In this document: positions 56,297 to 64,000 of the stretch, piece after piece
Layout: every line of letters starts with the position of its first letter
Numbering within the stretch: position 1 is the stretch's first letter
Origin: Rhodoferax ferrireducens
Lineage (GTDB): Bacteria; Pseudomonadota; Gammaproteobacteria; Burkholderiales; Burkholderiaceae_C
Direction: 5' to 3'
NCBI RefSeq assembly: GCF_003347515.1
Contig: NZ_QEII01000322.1
Span: forward strand, 62,001 to 126,000
Length of the DNA: 64,000 bases
Program-made: the position numbers and the translations under genes
The notes under the pieces: generated by a model
Databases searched by the model: none
What the model was told of the DNA's origin: nothing
What the model saw: only the letters and a program-made list of their open reading frames with translations

Positions 56297-56384
56297 GCAA
56301 CCCTGCAAAGGGTTGCCTCAGTGGTCTGACACGAGAGCGTGTCAGACCATGAGTTTTGAACTGTAGCAACGGAGGTTTCAAATC
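56297..56384 (+). promoter_or_regulatory. Two-hairpin leader of the 56385 gene
   Basis: GCAACCC/GGGTTGC (56297-56316), then GGTCTGACAC/GTGTCAGACC (56323-56348, 10 bp) and finally TTTGAA facing TTTCAAA around the GGAGG ribosome site. The plan recalls the minus-strand leaders but the sequence differs. The second hairpin has no U-run. Confidence 0.5.
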
Positions 56385-56591
56385 ATGCAGAGAAAGTGGA
56401 ACGTGTATGTGATCCGGGAAGGCCGGTCGCAGTACATCGGTGAGGTGAACGAATCCAGAGAGGAAATGGCCCGGTGCGCCGCGCTGTCCCGGTTCGGTGT
56501 CGGCGAGGACGAGATCGACGCCGGGGAGGCTCCGCCGCGCTGCGTGGCGATCTACCCCGATGATGACTTCGAGGTGTCGCCCGCAGCATAG
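56385..56591 (+). CDS. Small unknown element protein
   Basis: 68 aa: MQRKWNVYVIREGRSQYIGE, REEMARCAALSRFGVGEDEI, ending in PDDDFEVSPAA. It has GGAGG before the ATG and a strongly structured leader. Beta-alpha pattern like small element proteins; no function known. Confidence 0.6.
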   Translation: MQRKWNVYVIREGRSQYIGEVNESREEMARCAALSRFGVGEDEIDAGEAPPRCVAIYPDDDFEVSPAA

Positions 56592-56673
56592 GGGGACGAT
56601 CTCAATAGCCGTGGTGCACCATAAGTGCAAAATTGGTGCATAATTTGGTTGACAATTCGTTTGAGAGGAAAAT

Positions 56674-57081
56674 ATGCACACCGCAACCCTTCAGGTTTCC
56701 CCAGCCTTGAGTCACGGTTTCGATGGTTTCATCGATTTCCTGCGCGACCAGGAAACGGGGGCGTCCACGTTGTCGCCGAAGCGATTCGGCGACGTGCTGA
56801 GCATCGATATCCAGACGCTTGCCACCCAGGCCCATGTCCATCGCAACACGATCAGCCGGGCACCGGCATCTGAGAGCGTGCAGAAATTTCTGCGCGAGGC
56901 GCTGCGCGTGATGCGCGCGGCCCATGACCTGTCCGGCGATGTCACCCGTGCCATCTTTTGGTATCGCAACGAGCCCTTGCCCCCGTTTGGCTACAAGACA
57001 GCAGAGCAACTGGTATCGGAAGGGCGCACCGAGGATGTTCTGCGTTATGTGGAGTCGCTCGAAGCGGGTGCAGCAGGATGA
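56674..57081 (+). CDS. Xre/MbcA/ParS-type antitoxin
   Basis: 135 aa. The N-terminal half contains RFGDVLSIDIQTLATQAHVH and NTISRAPASESVQKFL, an HTH region; the C-terminal half DVTRAIFWYRNEPLPPFGYK and TAEQLVSEGRTEDVLRYVES is the MbcA/ParS-type toxin-binding domain. It overlaps the RES-domain gene by ATGA. Upstream, GTGCA steps repeat around 56612-56640 and may be the operator. Confidence 0.85.
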   Translation: MHTATLQVSPALSHGFDGFIDFLRDQETGASTLSPKRFGDVLSIDIQTLATQAHVHRNTISRAPASESVQKFLREALRVMRAAHDLSGDVTRAIFWYRNEPLPPFGYKTAEQLVSEGRTEDVLRYVESLEAGAAG

Positions 57082-57599
57082 AGCTGACCGCGTTGGCCGA
57101 TGTCACGGCTTACCGGATGCAAGTGCCCCGATGGGCAGTCGCGCCAACCAGCGGGGCGGGGGCGGCCAAGCATGGCGGGAGAGCCAACCGTCCCGGCGTG
57201 GAGGCCCTTTATCTGGCGCTGGAGACGGAAACAGCGGTTCGCGAATACCAGCAAGTTTCCACGTTGTTGCCGCCCGGCACGTTGACGAGCTATCAACTGA
57301 CGGCTGCGCCGGTGGTCGATTTCACTGCGGGCTACAGCGCGTCTGTGTGGCCCCCCATTTGGGAAGACTTCTACTGCGAATGGCGTGAACTGTGGTTTAA
57401 CCAACGTGTCGAGCCGCCAAGTTGGGTCGTTGGGGATATGGTGATTGCTGCGGGGGCGAAAGGTATTTTGTTTCCTTCGCGTCTGGCCAAGGGCGGAACC
57501 AACCTGGTGTTATTTACCCAGATGCTGGCTGTGCCGGATGTGTTGGAAGTTTTTGATCCAGGAAAGGCACTGCCGCAGACTCAGGCCTCCTGGTCTTAA
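57078..57599 (+). CDS. RES-domain toxin
   Basis: 173 aa with AYRMQVPRWAVAPTSGAGAA, then GGRANRPGVEALYLALETET, the RES-family arginine, tyrosine and glutamate region. RES toxins degrade NAD+ and are held by Xre/MbcA antitoxins. The start at 57078 overlaps the antitoxin stop. The R-Y-E positions look intact. Likely an element-stability module. Confidence 0.87.
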   Translation: MKLTALADVTAYRMQVPRWAVAPTSGAGAAKHGGRANRPGVEALYLALETETAVREYQQVSTLLPPGTLTSYQLTAAPVVDFTAGYSASVWPPIWEDFYCEWRELWFNQRVEPPSWVVGDMVIAAGAKGILFPSRLAKGGTNLVLFTQMLAVPDVLEVFDPGKALPQTQASWS

Positions 57600-58071
57600 G
57601 TGGAATGGCTAGCGAATTGGATTCGCCAGTTGTCTGGTGGGCCGCTGGCATGCAGCAATCCCGGACCAGTTCACTCATCTTGCCAGTTTCGGTGGGGGCC
57701 GTTCTCACTGTCATGGGCTGTCTCCGAATCACTGAACTCCACTGATACTGCTGGAGTGGAGTGTCTGCAATACGCCGATCAATGTCATCGACATTCGCAG
57801 TCGCGAGCTATCGGGATCGGAACCAACGTCAGCGTCAGCCATCGGTCACGCGTGGTCAGTCGCTGCTCAATGAGTTGGTTGCAGCGTGTGTCGAGTCCAA
57901 AGATTGTGGTGGCTGAGGGGGCCTCATCATGTAGTGCTCCTCCGCAACGATAATATGTTCGACACTGCTCTTGAGAAAAGTCTCGATTGACTGATCCTAA
58001 TTATGGCGCAGCAACACATTTCACGTGGTTCTGTACAGGACTTTTTGAACCCAAAACGATAACTAGGAATT
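57600..58071. other. Gap right of the RES toxin
   Basis: No gene is supported; frames are short. It may contain the right border of the mobile-element backbone, since the following genes differ in style, but no att site or repeat was found. Confidence 0.35.
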
Positions 58072-59025
58072 ATGAGATGCGATTTGAACGCGAAAGTGAG
58101 TGGGCGGGCGGGCGGCGCATTCTTACCCACCAGCCCGTTCCTGGCCGTTTGCTCCGTCGCAACGAAATATCAATGCGACATTGCCATACCCAATGTCACG
58201 GGAATCGGCGACGTGCTGATGTACACAAGAGTCGTAGAAGAACTAGCCATGCGGAAGGGCCGTCCGCTCAACATCCTGACGGGACGGATGGTGCCGATAG
58301 ATGTCGGAACTGTGGACGACGAAGAGGCTTACCCGATATGGAAAGCAAATCCATTCGTAAACAAGATCGTGGATGCGCAGGCCATCGCACCGGGGCTTCT
58401 GCAGGAGATCAATGCAGTCCACGAGAACCATTGCCAGTTTGGCCACATGATTTCCAACATCTGTGCGGAGTACGGGCTGGTTCCCAGGATGCTACGGCCA
58501 AGCCTTTATCTAACGGAAGCCGAATGCCGGGAAGCGCTGCTGAGGCTTGCAGACCTTCCCCGGCCGATACTCTGCGTGCACCCTTACGGCACCAGCTCTC
58601 CGATGGAAAACCATCCCTGGTACAAACAGGAATGGATAAAGCTGATCGATGAACTGCCATCGGGTTTTTCGGTCGTCGAAGTGGGCCTGCATCCCCAGGA
58701 GAACAAGTCGCTTCCGACAAAAAGATTCCGGACGACTCTGCGCCAGATGATGGCAATCGTTTGGGCATCTGATCTGTTTGTGGGATTCGACAGTTCCGTG
58801 GCTCATGTTGCGACGGCCTTCAGCAAGCCAGCGATGGTTCTGTGGGACCCCATTCGCAAAAATGAAATTGACGAACGGGTGCAGCCAGGCTTTGGACCCG
58901 CCGCGTTTTCCCGTTGGAGCTACCCACAGAACAGGAATGTGATGCTGCTCGGTGAACGGAACGGAGAAATCCGAAAGCTCGCCCTCAGCTGGATTGGCGA
59001 GTTCCATCGTTCAATAGGCACCTAA
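58072..59025 (+). CDS. Glycosyltransferase family 9-like protein (heptosyltransferase fold)
   Basis: 317 aa. The N-terminal IPNVTGIGDVLMYTRVVEEL and the C-terminal LCVHPYGTSSPMENHPWYKQ, IVWASDLFVGFDSSVAHVAT and KPAMVLWDP are like ADP-heptose:LPS heptosyltransferases (GT9). It is smaller and diverges in the middle. It has AGGA before the ATG. The 3' end overlaps the STAND gene tail to tail by 15 bases. No other LPS gene is near, so it may glycosylate something in a defence or interbacterial system. Confidence 0.7.
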   Translation: MRCDLNAKVSGRAGGAFLPTSPFLAVCSVATKYQCDIAIPNVTGIGDVLMYTRVVEELAMRKGRPLNILTGRMVPIDVGTVDDEEAYPIWKANPFVNKIVDAQAIAPGLLQEINAVHENHCQFGHMISNICAEYGLVPRMLRPSLYLTEAECREALLRLADLPRPILCVHPYGTSSPMENHPWYKQEWIKLIDELPSGFSVVEVGLHPQENKSLPTKRFRTTLRQMMAIVWASDLFVGFDSSVAHVATAFSKPAMVLWDPIRKNEIDERVQPGFGPAAFSRWSYPQNRNVMLLGERNGEIRKLALSWIGEFHRSIGT

Positions 59026-61884
59026 AACCAATTCAAGGTCTCCACATTTCGCGTACCGATTGCCGTTCGCCCTTGATCCGCCCGGTAAAAGCAGTTCGGG
59101 CCGTAGGCAACTGAGAGCCAGTTCACTCATCCCCAACCTGGGCGCAATCGTCGCGATGTTTCCCAATATTTCGAAGAACACGCCGCAATATTCTGGAGGA
59201 CTGCCTGGCTTGAAAAGCGGTGACTGTTCGACGGCCAACTTCTTGGCAGCATCGCGACACTCATTGAGGGCCTTTGGCACTAACCGCGTCATGCGCTCAA
59301 CTGCCTCAAGCAATTTTTCAAACTCGTCGATGAAGGCAGTGAGGCGCGTCCTGGCTTGGTCAAGATTTCCCTCCAGAAAGGAAAGAAGCAGCAAATCGTT
59401 GAGAACCGGCAATTCGAATTCGTTCAGGTGGTACAAGTTGACCAAGGTGGAAGTCCGCTCTATCCATTGACGGGCATTCACTAGGTCGCCTGCTCGTAGA
59501 TAGAGGGAGCCTCGCAGCAAACTAGCCCGAGTCAGGACTTCTGAAAATCTGTTTTGCGAAGAAGTCGTCCACAGCTGGCTAAAGGAGTTCAGATCGAGCT
59601 CGCCTCCCATGTGGAGGCTTTCCAAAACAAGTATGTCAAGTACGTTATATGAGCGCTGACACTCATCGCTCGCTAGGTCGACGCCTTGGCGGAAAAGGGA
59701 AAGCGCAGTATCAGGTTCAGCATGCGCGTAGAGGGCACCCATCTCCGAACAAATGACAGCGCCCTCATTTTCCCGAAGGCCTTCCCCGATGTAGTTAAAC
59801 GCCAACTCCGAAAACTCGAATCCAGCTTGGGGATATCCAAACCGGGCACAGAAAAGTACCAACCTGTTAACTATTGAATTGAAAGTGACCGGTGTTTGAC
59901 GGCGCTTTAATACGGCTATCGCATTGTTGAGGAATGCCAGCGGCTCCATCAGTTCAAGGTCAATACCGATGGCGCGCCGGTAGGCATCCGTGGCGATTGC
60001 TTCCGCGAAGCTGAAATCCCCTGTCGCTATCTGCTGAGCTTCATGGGCAAGTAGGAGATAACGCTGACGTGCAACGAGCAGCGAATCGGAAACCCATTCC
60101 GCCCAAGCCAAGCCACTCATCAAGTCGAGCCGCTCTTCAGCGTTGGAAGACTTGGGCAACAGGGCAAGAAGTTGGGCCAGGAAGGACACGAGATGCCCGT
60201 AGTCGCTGGCTTCCTTGGCGGCTTGGACGCCCAATCGTAGTTCCACCTCCAAGGCAACGCGGTCTGCTATCACCGAAAAAATTCGCGCGCGCAGGTATCG
60301 AATTTGGAGCTCATTTTCTTTGTTCACGGCCAAGACAAGCCTATCCGCAATCTCCCTAGCGGACACAACGAACCTCTGATCTTCTCTCGCCACCGAAATC
60401 ATCGCGGTTCGCAGCAAGTCGTGGCGAAACACGATCTCCCCGTCAGGACGCCAATACCCGAGGTTGCCAGCATCCACCGCCAACTGGATCGCGCGTAACC
60501 GCTCAGGAGAAATGCTTAAAGCTTCCAGGATGAATGATTGACTCGTCGCACTGTCGGTCACCGCAACCAATCCCAATTGGGTCGCCACCATATTCGCATC
60601 GTCGCCAAAGGTTTTCTGAAGCCATGTGCGCATCCGGTCTTCCAGGATGAGTGCGCCGCTGACTGGAAGCGTGTCGGAAAGAACTTGCGCTGGTTGGCTA
60701 ATAGAAAGTCGCGGCGGATTGCCTCGATCCCACACAACGAAGCCAAGGTCGAGCAGACGACACAGGTAGGATTCCAGGAAGAGCGGCAGTCCCCCAGTTC
60801 GTTGCATCAAACACGCCGCGATCTCCGGGGTGACGTGGCGAAAAATCTTTGCCGCCGTGGCCGACAGCTCACCTTGGGTCAATGGGACCAACGGCTTCGT
60901 CAGCAACACCCGGCGAATTCTCAGCTTGATCTTTGTGACCAGCGACTTGATTGCTTCGTTAAGGGTTGCATCGGGCTGGCGATACTCCAGGACGAGCCGT
61001 ACGCCGCCCCAGCCCGCGTCATTGAGCGCAACGACTAGCGCCCATATCTGATTTGCAACCTGCGCATTCAGGAGCTGGCAGTCTCGCAATACGATCACTC
61101 TTGGTCCCATGCGGATGGCGACTCGGGCCAGCAGGCCCACGTTGGCTTCCAAGTTGCCGGCATCCAACTCATCGGAGAGAAGCACCTTCTGGACAGCCTG
61201 AGCAACCTCCTGAAAGCTTTTTTGATGTATGGAGGGCGTGAGGCACGCGCGGAGCAATGCGGCTAAAAGGTGTCCTTGATGCTCATCGGTGACAGTGAAC
61301 GACACGACATCGAAGCCATACTTTGTCCGCAGCGCTTCAGCCGCCCGTTCGACGAAATGCGTCTTGCCCACGCCAGCTTCTCCGTCGACCAGCACCAGTC
61401 TATGCAACCCGGACGGGCCAATCTGCCGACACATGTCACCAATCTCTTCTTGACGCAGTTCCGGTAGCACTGCAACGAAGCCTTCCACGCGGAGCTCACC
61501 AACTGGAATCCGTTCCTCCATCACACCTGAAGAGATTTTCAGACTCGCGCGATAAATCTGATCAGCATCCAGACACGCCGTGTCGATGAGATAGGTATGT
61601 CTCGTAGCGGCAGACTCGTCATGTTCAATCGAACCTGCCGCTGTCCAACTGCCTTCTGGGATACCGACAAGTTCGATATCGCCAACACGCTGGCTCGGGT
61701 ACTCCAGGACTACCAGCAATAAACAACCCTTTCGAACGAAAATTTGCCGGTTGGACTGCGCAGATGATGCAATCTCGGTCTCTGAGAATCCAGAACATTC
61801 GGTCATCCACCACGATACCTTGGCGTTTTCATCTCCTCGCTCGGAGCCACCCTCATTTCCTTTGTGGATGACCGTCGCGCTCAA
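59011..61884 (-). CDS. STAND-type P-loop NTPase with helical repeat C-terminus
   Basis: About 957 aa. Walker A VDGEAGVGKTHFVERAAEAL near residue 170, Walker B-like RVIVLRDCQLLNA near 270, and the GxP signature QRTGGLPLFLESYL place it in the STAND/AAA_16 group. Residues about 600-950 form an alpha-solenoid of TPR type. The N-terminal 130 residues are beta-rich (a possible sensor or effector). TTG at 61884 is the first usable start, ATG at 61806 another; the frame stays open back to a stop at 62083, so the N-terminus is uncertain. Likely a signal-dependent regulator or defence protein. Confidence 0.75.
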   Translation of the reverse strand: MSATVIHKGNEGGSERGDENAKVSWWMTECSGFSETEIASSAQSNRQIFVRKGCLLLVVLEYPSQRVGDIELVGIPEGSWTAAGSIEHDESAATRHTYLIDTACLDADQIYRASLKISSGVMEERIPVGELRVEGFVAVLPELRQEEIGDMCRQIGPSGLHRLVLVDGEAGVGKTHFVERAAEALRTKYGFDVVSFTVTDEHQGHLLAALLRACLTPSIHQKSFQEVAQAVQKVLLSDELDAGNLEANVGLLARVAIRMGPRVIVLRDCQLLNAQVANQIWALVVALNDAGWGGVRLVLEYRQPDATLNEAIKSLVTKIKLRIRRVLLTKPLVPLTQGELSATAAKIFRHVTPEIAACLMQRTGGLPLFLESYLCRLLDLGFVVWDRGNPPRLSISQPAQVLSDTLPVSGALILEDRMRTWLQKTFGDDANMVATQLGLVAVTDSATSQSFILEALSISPERLRAIQLAVDAGNLGYWRPDGEIVFRHDLLRTAMISVAREDQRFVVSAREIADRLVLAVNKENELQIRYLRARIFSVIADRVALEVELRLGVQAAKEASDYGHLVSFLAQLLALLPKSSNAEERLDLMSGLAWAEWVSDSLLVARQRYLLLAHEAQQIATGDFSFAEAIATDAYRRAIGIDLELMEPLAFLNNAIAVLKRRQTPVTFNSIVNRLVLFCARFGYPQAGFEFSELAFNYIGEGLRENEGAVICSEMGALYAHAEPDTALSLFRQGVDLASDECQRSYNVLDILVLESLHMGGELDLNSFSQLWTTSSQNRFSEVLTRASLLRGSLYLRAGDLVNARQWIERTSTLVNLYHLNEFELPVLNDLLLLSFLEGNLDQARTRLTAFIDEFEKLLEAVERMTRLVPKALNECRDAAKKLAVEQSPLFKPGSPPEYCGVFFEILGNIATIAPRLGMSELALSCLRPELLLPGGSRANGNRYAKCGDLELVLGAY

Positions 61885-62222
61885 GTTCAGCAGGTTATCG
61901 GTCTGCCAATGGCGAAAGACGATGGACCTGAATATCGGATTGCCATGGCCCCCGACGTCAAATAGTCTGGACGCGTAGTTCGATATCGGCTCCGCGCATG
62001 GTCTGGTGCTCTTGGGGCTTGCAATATTGCCTCGTCTATAACGTTTGAGCCGTGGCAGGGGTCGACCTTGGAGCGAGGTATTTCAGCAGCCTGCTAAGAG
62101 CAGTTTCAGTTTGAAAAATGAAGAAAAACTGTTGACCGAACCGAGAAGTTTTGCGTGCAGGATTTTTCAGTGCAGTTCGCACGAACAATAGCCGCCAATC
62201 AGGCAGCATCAGGAGGAAAGCA
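61885..62222. other. Gap between STAND and NYN genes
   Basis: The minus frame of the STAND gene remains open up to 62082 without an ATG, reading RLFDVGGHGNPIFRSIVF among others, so part of this gap may encode its N-terminus. The rest should hold the divergent promoters. Confidence 0.4.
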
Positions 62223-62783
62223 ATGGTCAGCCCAAAAGTTCATTTATTCGTGGATAACTCAAACTTAAAGGTCGAAGGTGCTCGACTGGCATATGCGAAG
62301 CGGATCAACGGGGGAAAGCGCAGTAAGCAAACCGACGATAGCTACGAGATCGACTGGGGTAAGTTCATACACCTCGTCAAGAGTCGCGGAGATCGACTCT
62401 TGGCGCAGGTTCCTGTACTTTATGGTTCGCGCCCTCCGCCTGACGATAGCGTTTGGCAGCAGATACGAAACGAAGGTTTCGACGTCAAACTTTTTGATCG
62501 CAATATTCGCGACAAAGAAAAGGGAGTTGACATGGAGATGGGAATGGACGTCGTGGAACGATTCTTCGAAGTCAATCCACCAGCAACGATGGTAATAGCG
62601 GCCGGGGACGCAGACTTTAAGGGGATGGTTGAACGAGCCAAGAAAAGGGGATGGGCCGTTGAGGTGTGGTTCTGGGGTAATGCTGCTGTTGAAATGCAAA
62701 ACGTGGCTAACTATTTTGATATCGACAAGGCTTTCGACTATCTCAAAAAAGGCGGTGGAGTTCCCCTTCCCCCAAAAATGTAG
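62223..62783 (+). CDS. NYN-domain (LabA/DUF88-like) protein
   Basis: 186 aa from the ATG at 62223, preceded by AGGAGGAAA. VHLFVDNSNLKVEGARLAY, KGVDMEMGMDVVERFFEVN and MVIAAGDADFKGMVERAKKR carry the three Asp regions of the NYN/PIN-like nuclease fold. The family cleaves RNA or acts in signalling and is often near defence genes. It is divergent from the STAND gene. Confidence 0.85.
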   Translation: MVSPKVHLFVDNSNLKVEGARLAYAKRINGGKRSKQTDDSYEIDWGKFIHLVKSRGDRLLAQVPVLYGSRPPPDDSVWQQIRNEGFDVKLFDRNIRDKEKGVDMEMGMDVVERFFEVNPPATMVIAAGDADFKGMVERAKKRGWAVEVWFWGNAAVEMQNVANYFDIDKAFDYLKKGGGVPLPPKM

Positions 62784-62861
62784 AGAAAATTATGGCGACT
62801 ATCCCCTCCACACTTCCATGAACAGGTATCCTTGAGTGCGGCAATGAAATGCCTGCCTTTG

Positions 62862-64000
62862 CAGGGCAATTGCACCTAAATTGATAGCAGAAATCCATGT
62901 TGCCAAGCCAAAAGTGAGGAAACTATAGGCTTCTCATTTTGGAATATGGATTGCTGATGATCGAAAGTGCAGGGACCAGCCTGCTGGAGCACTTGGGCAG
63001 AGTCCCCGATCCCCGGGTCAAACGCACGCGGCGCCACGAACTGATGGATATTTTGGTGATCGCGTTGTGTGCCGTCATTGGCGGCGCTGATGATTGGGTT
63101 GAAATCGTGCAATTCGGCAAAGCCAAGAAGGACTGGTTCTCCACATTTCTGAAGCTACCCAATGGGATTGCCTCGCACGACACCTTTGGTCGGGTGTTCC
63201 AGATCCTGGACTCCCAGGTGCTCGAACAAGTGTGCATTCAGTGGCTGCAAAGCATCGCAGGCCAGGTTGAGGGCGTGGTGGCCATTGATGGCAAAAGTCT
63301 GCGCGGCGCGCGCTGTGGCAAGCAGTCCCCGCTGCACATCGTGAGCGCCTGGGCGTGTCAGAACAGCATGCTGCTGGGACAGGTGCAAACGGACAAGAAG
63401 TCCAATGAAATCACCGCCATCCCCGAACTGCTGAAGCTGCTCAGCATCCAGGGTTGCATCGTCACCATTGATGCCATGGGCTGTCAAAAGGCGATCACAA
63501 AAGCCATCATCGACAGTGAAGCCGACTACGTGCTCAACCTCAAATCCAACCATCGCCATCTGCATGGGCAAGTGGCTTCGTGGTTTCAAGAAAACCATGA
63601 AACCGACTTTACCCAACAAACGTACAGCTACAGCCTGGAGAACGCACAGAGCAACAACCACGGGCGCATAGAAAGCCGGGAGCTTTGGCTCATGGAGGTG
63701 CCAGAGCATTTGAAGCGGGCCACCAAGTACTGGACGAAGCTGCAAACCATCGCCATGGTGCGGCGCACGCGCCAGGTAGGCGAGGAGGCGCATTACTACA
63801 TCAGCAGCCTGCCACTGAGCGCAGGCGCGCAGAGCATTGCCAAAGCGATCCGCAGCCACTGGGCGGTGGAGAACTCACTGCATTGGTCGCTGGACGTAGC
63901 CTTTCGCGAAGATGCCAGTCAGGTGCGCAAAGACGAAGGGCCTGCCAACCTGGGGTGCCTGCGCCGCGTGGCGCTGACGCAACTCAAACGCGAGACAAGC
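62862..64000 (+). mobile_element. ISAs1-family insertion sequence, left part (runs off window)
   Basis: The left end is placed at CAGGGCAATTGCACCTAAAT (62862), which looks like the ISAs1 terminal repeat. The transposase frame is open to the window end, so the right end is not seen. Confidence 0.75.
62957..64000 (+). CDS. ISAs1-family transposase (3' end beyond window)
   Basis: At least 348 aa from the ATG at 62957; no stop before the window end. It has DPRVKRTRRHELMDILVIAL and GADDWVEIVQFGKAKKDWF (N-terminal domain), VVAIDGKSLRGARCGKQSPL (first Asp), GCIVTIDAMGCQKAITKAI (second Asp) and HWAVENSLHWSLDVAFREDA (Glu), the ISAs1 DDE signature. Frame checked codon by codon: intact. Only the last few dozen residues are missing. 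Confidence 0.93.
   Translation, partial: MIESAGTSLLEHLGRVPDPRVKRTRRHELMDILVIALCAVIGGADDWVEIVQFGKAKKDWFSTFLKLPNGIASHDTFGRVFQILDSQVLEQVCIQWLQSIAGQVEGVVAIDGKSLRGARCGKQSPLHIVSAWACQNSMLLGQVQTDKKSNEITAIPELLKLLSIQGCIVTIDAMGCQKAITKAIIDSEADYVLNLKSNHRHLHGQVASWFQENHETDFTQQTYSYSLENAQSNNHGRIESRELWLMEVPEHLKRATKYWTKLQTIAMVRRTRQVGEEAHYYISSLPLSAGAQSIAKAIRSHWAVENSLHWSLDVAFREDASQVRKDEGPANLGCLRRVALTQLKRETS

Overview
The window looks like the chromosome of a betaproteobacterium, most likely Comamonadaceae (Rhodoferax/Polaromonas/Albidiferax-like). The reasons are high GC codon use, a Bug-type solute receptor, the panD-bioA-bioF-bioD-bioB order and sucCD next to a thiolase. This assignment comes from gene style only; no search was run. 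A large integrative or plasmid-like mobile element and its cargo are joined to this core.

Layout. (1) Bases 1-8420: an acyl-CoA/organic-acid catabolic cluster on the + strand: PaaI-type thioesterase (cut by the window edge), Bug receptor, acyl-CoA ligase, acyl-CoA dehydrogenase, class III CoA-transferase, MmgE/PrpD protein, CitE-like lyase and small citryl-CoA lyase. (2) 8421-9529: a scar with a bioB 3' fragment, a frameshifted second panD and a tyrosine-recombinase remnant. (3) 9530-18293: core metabolism: sucC-sucD, an IS6-like relic, acetyl-CoA acetyltransferase, then panD-bioA-bioF-bioD-bioB with overlapping genes.

(4) 18399-57599: mobile-element backbone. It holds a DUF1173-like protein, a metal-binding protein, an SbcD-like phosphoesterase and SbcC-like ATPase module, RadC/JAB protein, a DUF5983-like protein, several small unknown genes, a 1662-aa methyltransferase-helicase, a ParB-family protein and an Xre/RES toxin-antitoxin pair. 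No conjugation genes or intact integrase lie inside the window. Cargo is inserted between backbone genes: a PAP2 phosphatase plus a P-type ATPase fused to PAP2; an IS630-type element split by an IS110/IS1111-type element; a MazF-like toxin-antitoxin pair; a sigma-54-like protein fused to a GIY-YIG nuclease; a globin-PAS-GGDEF-EAL protein preceded by a tetranucleotide repeat; and a coupled nucleoid-associated-protein/RelA-SpoT pair. (5) 58072-64000: a glycosyltransferase-9-like gene, a convergent STAND-type NTPase, a NYN-domain nuclease and the left part of an ISAs1-family element that runs off the end.

The strongest candidates for undescribed biology are: (a) the sigma-54-like/GIY-YIG fusion; (b) the coupled NA37-like and RelA/SpoT-domain genes; (c) a set of at least five related leader RNAs upstream of minus-strand element genes, each with a nested hairpin followed by a helix that masks the Shine-Dalgarno, resembling the known radC RNA motif; (d) the P-type ATPase-PAP2 fusion; (e) the (CAAG)8 tract that can switch a short leader ORF into ATGA coupling with a c-di-GMP enzyme; and (f) the STAND NTPase with its neighbours. 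All functional claims are from reading the sequence by eye.
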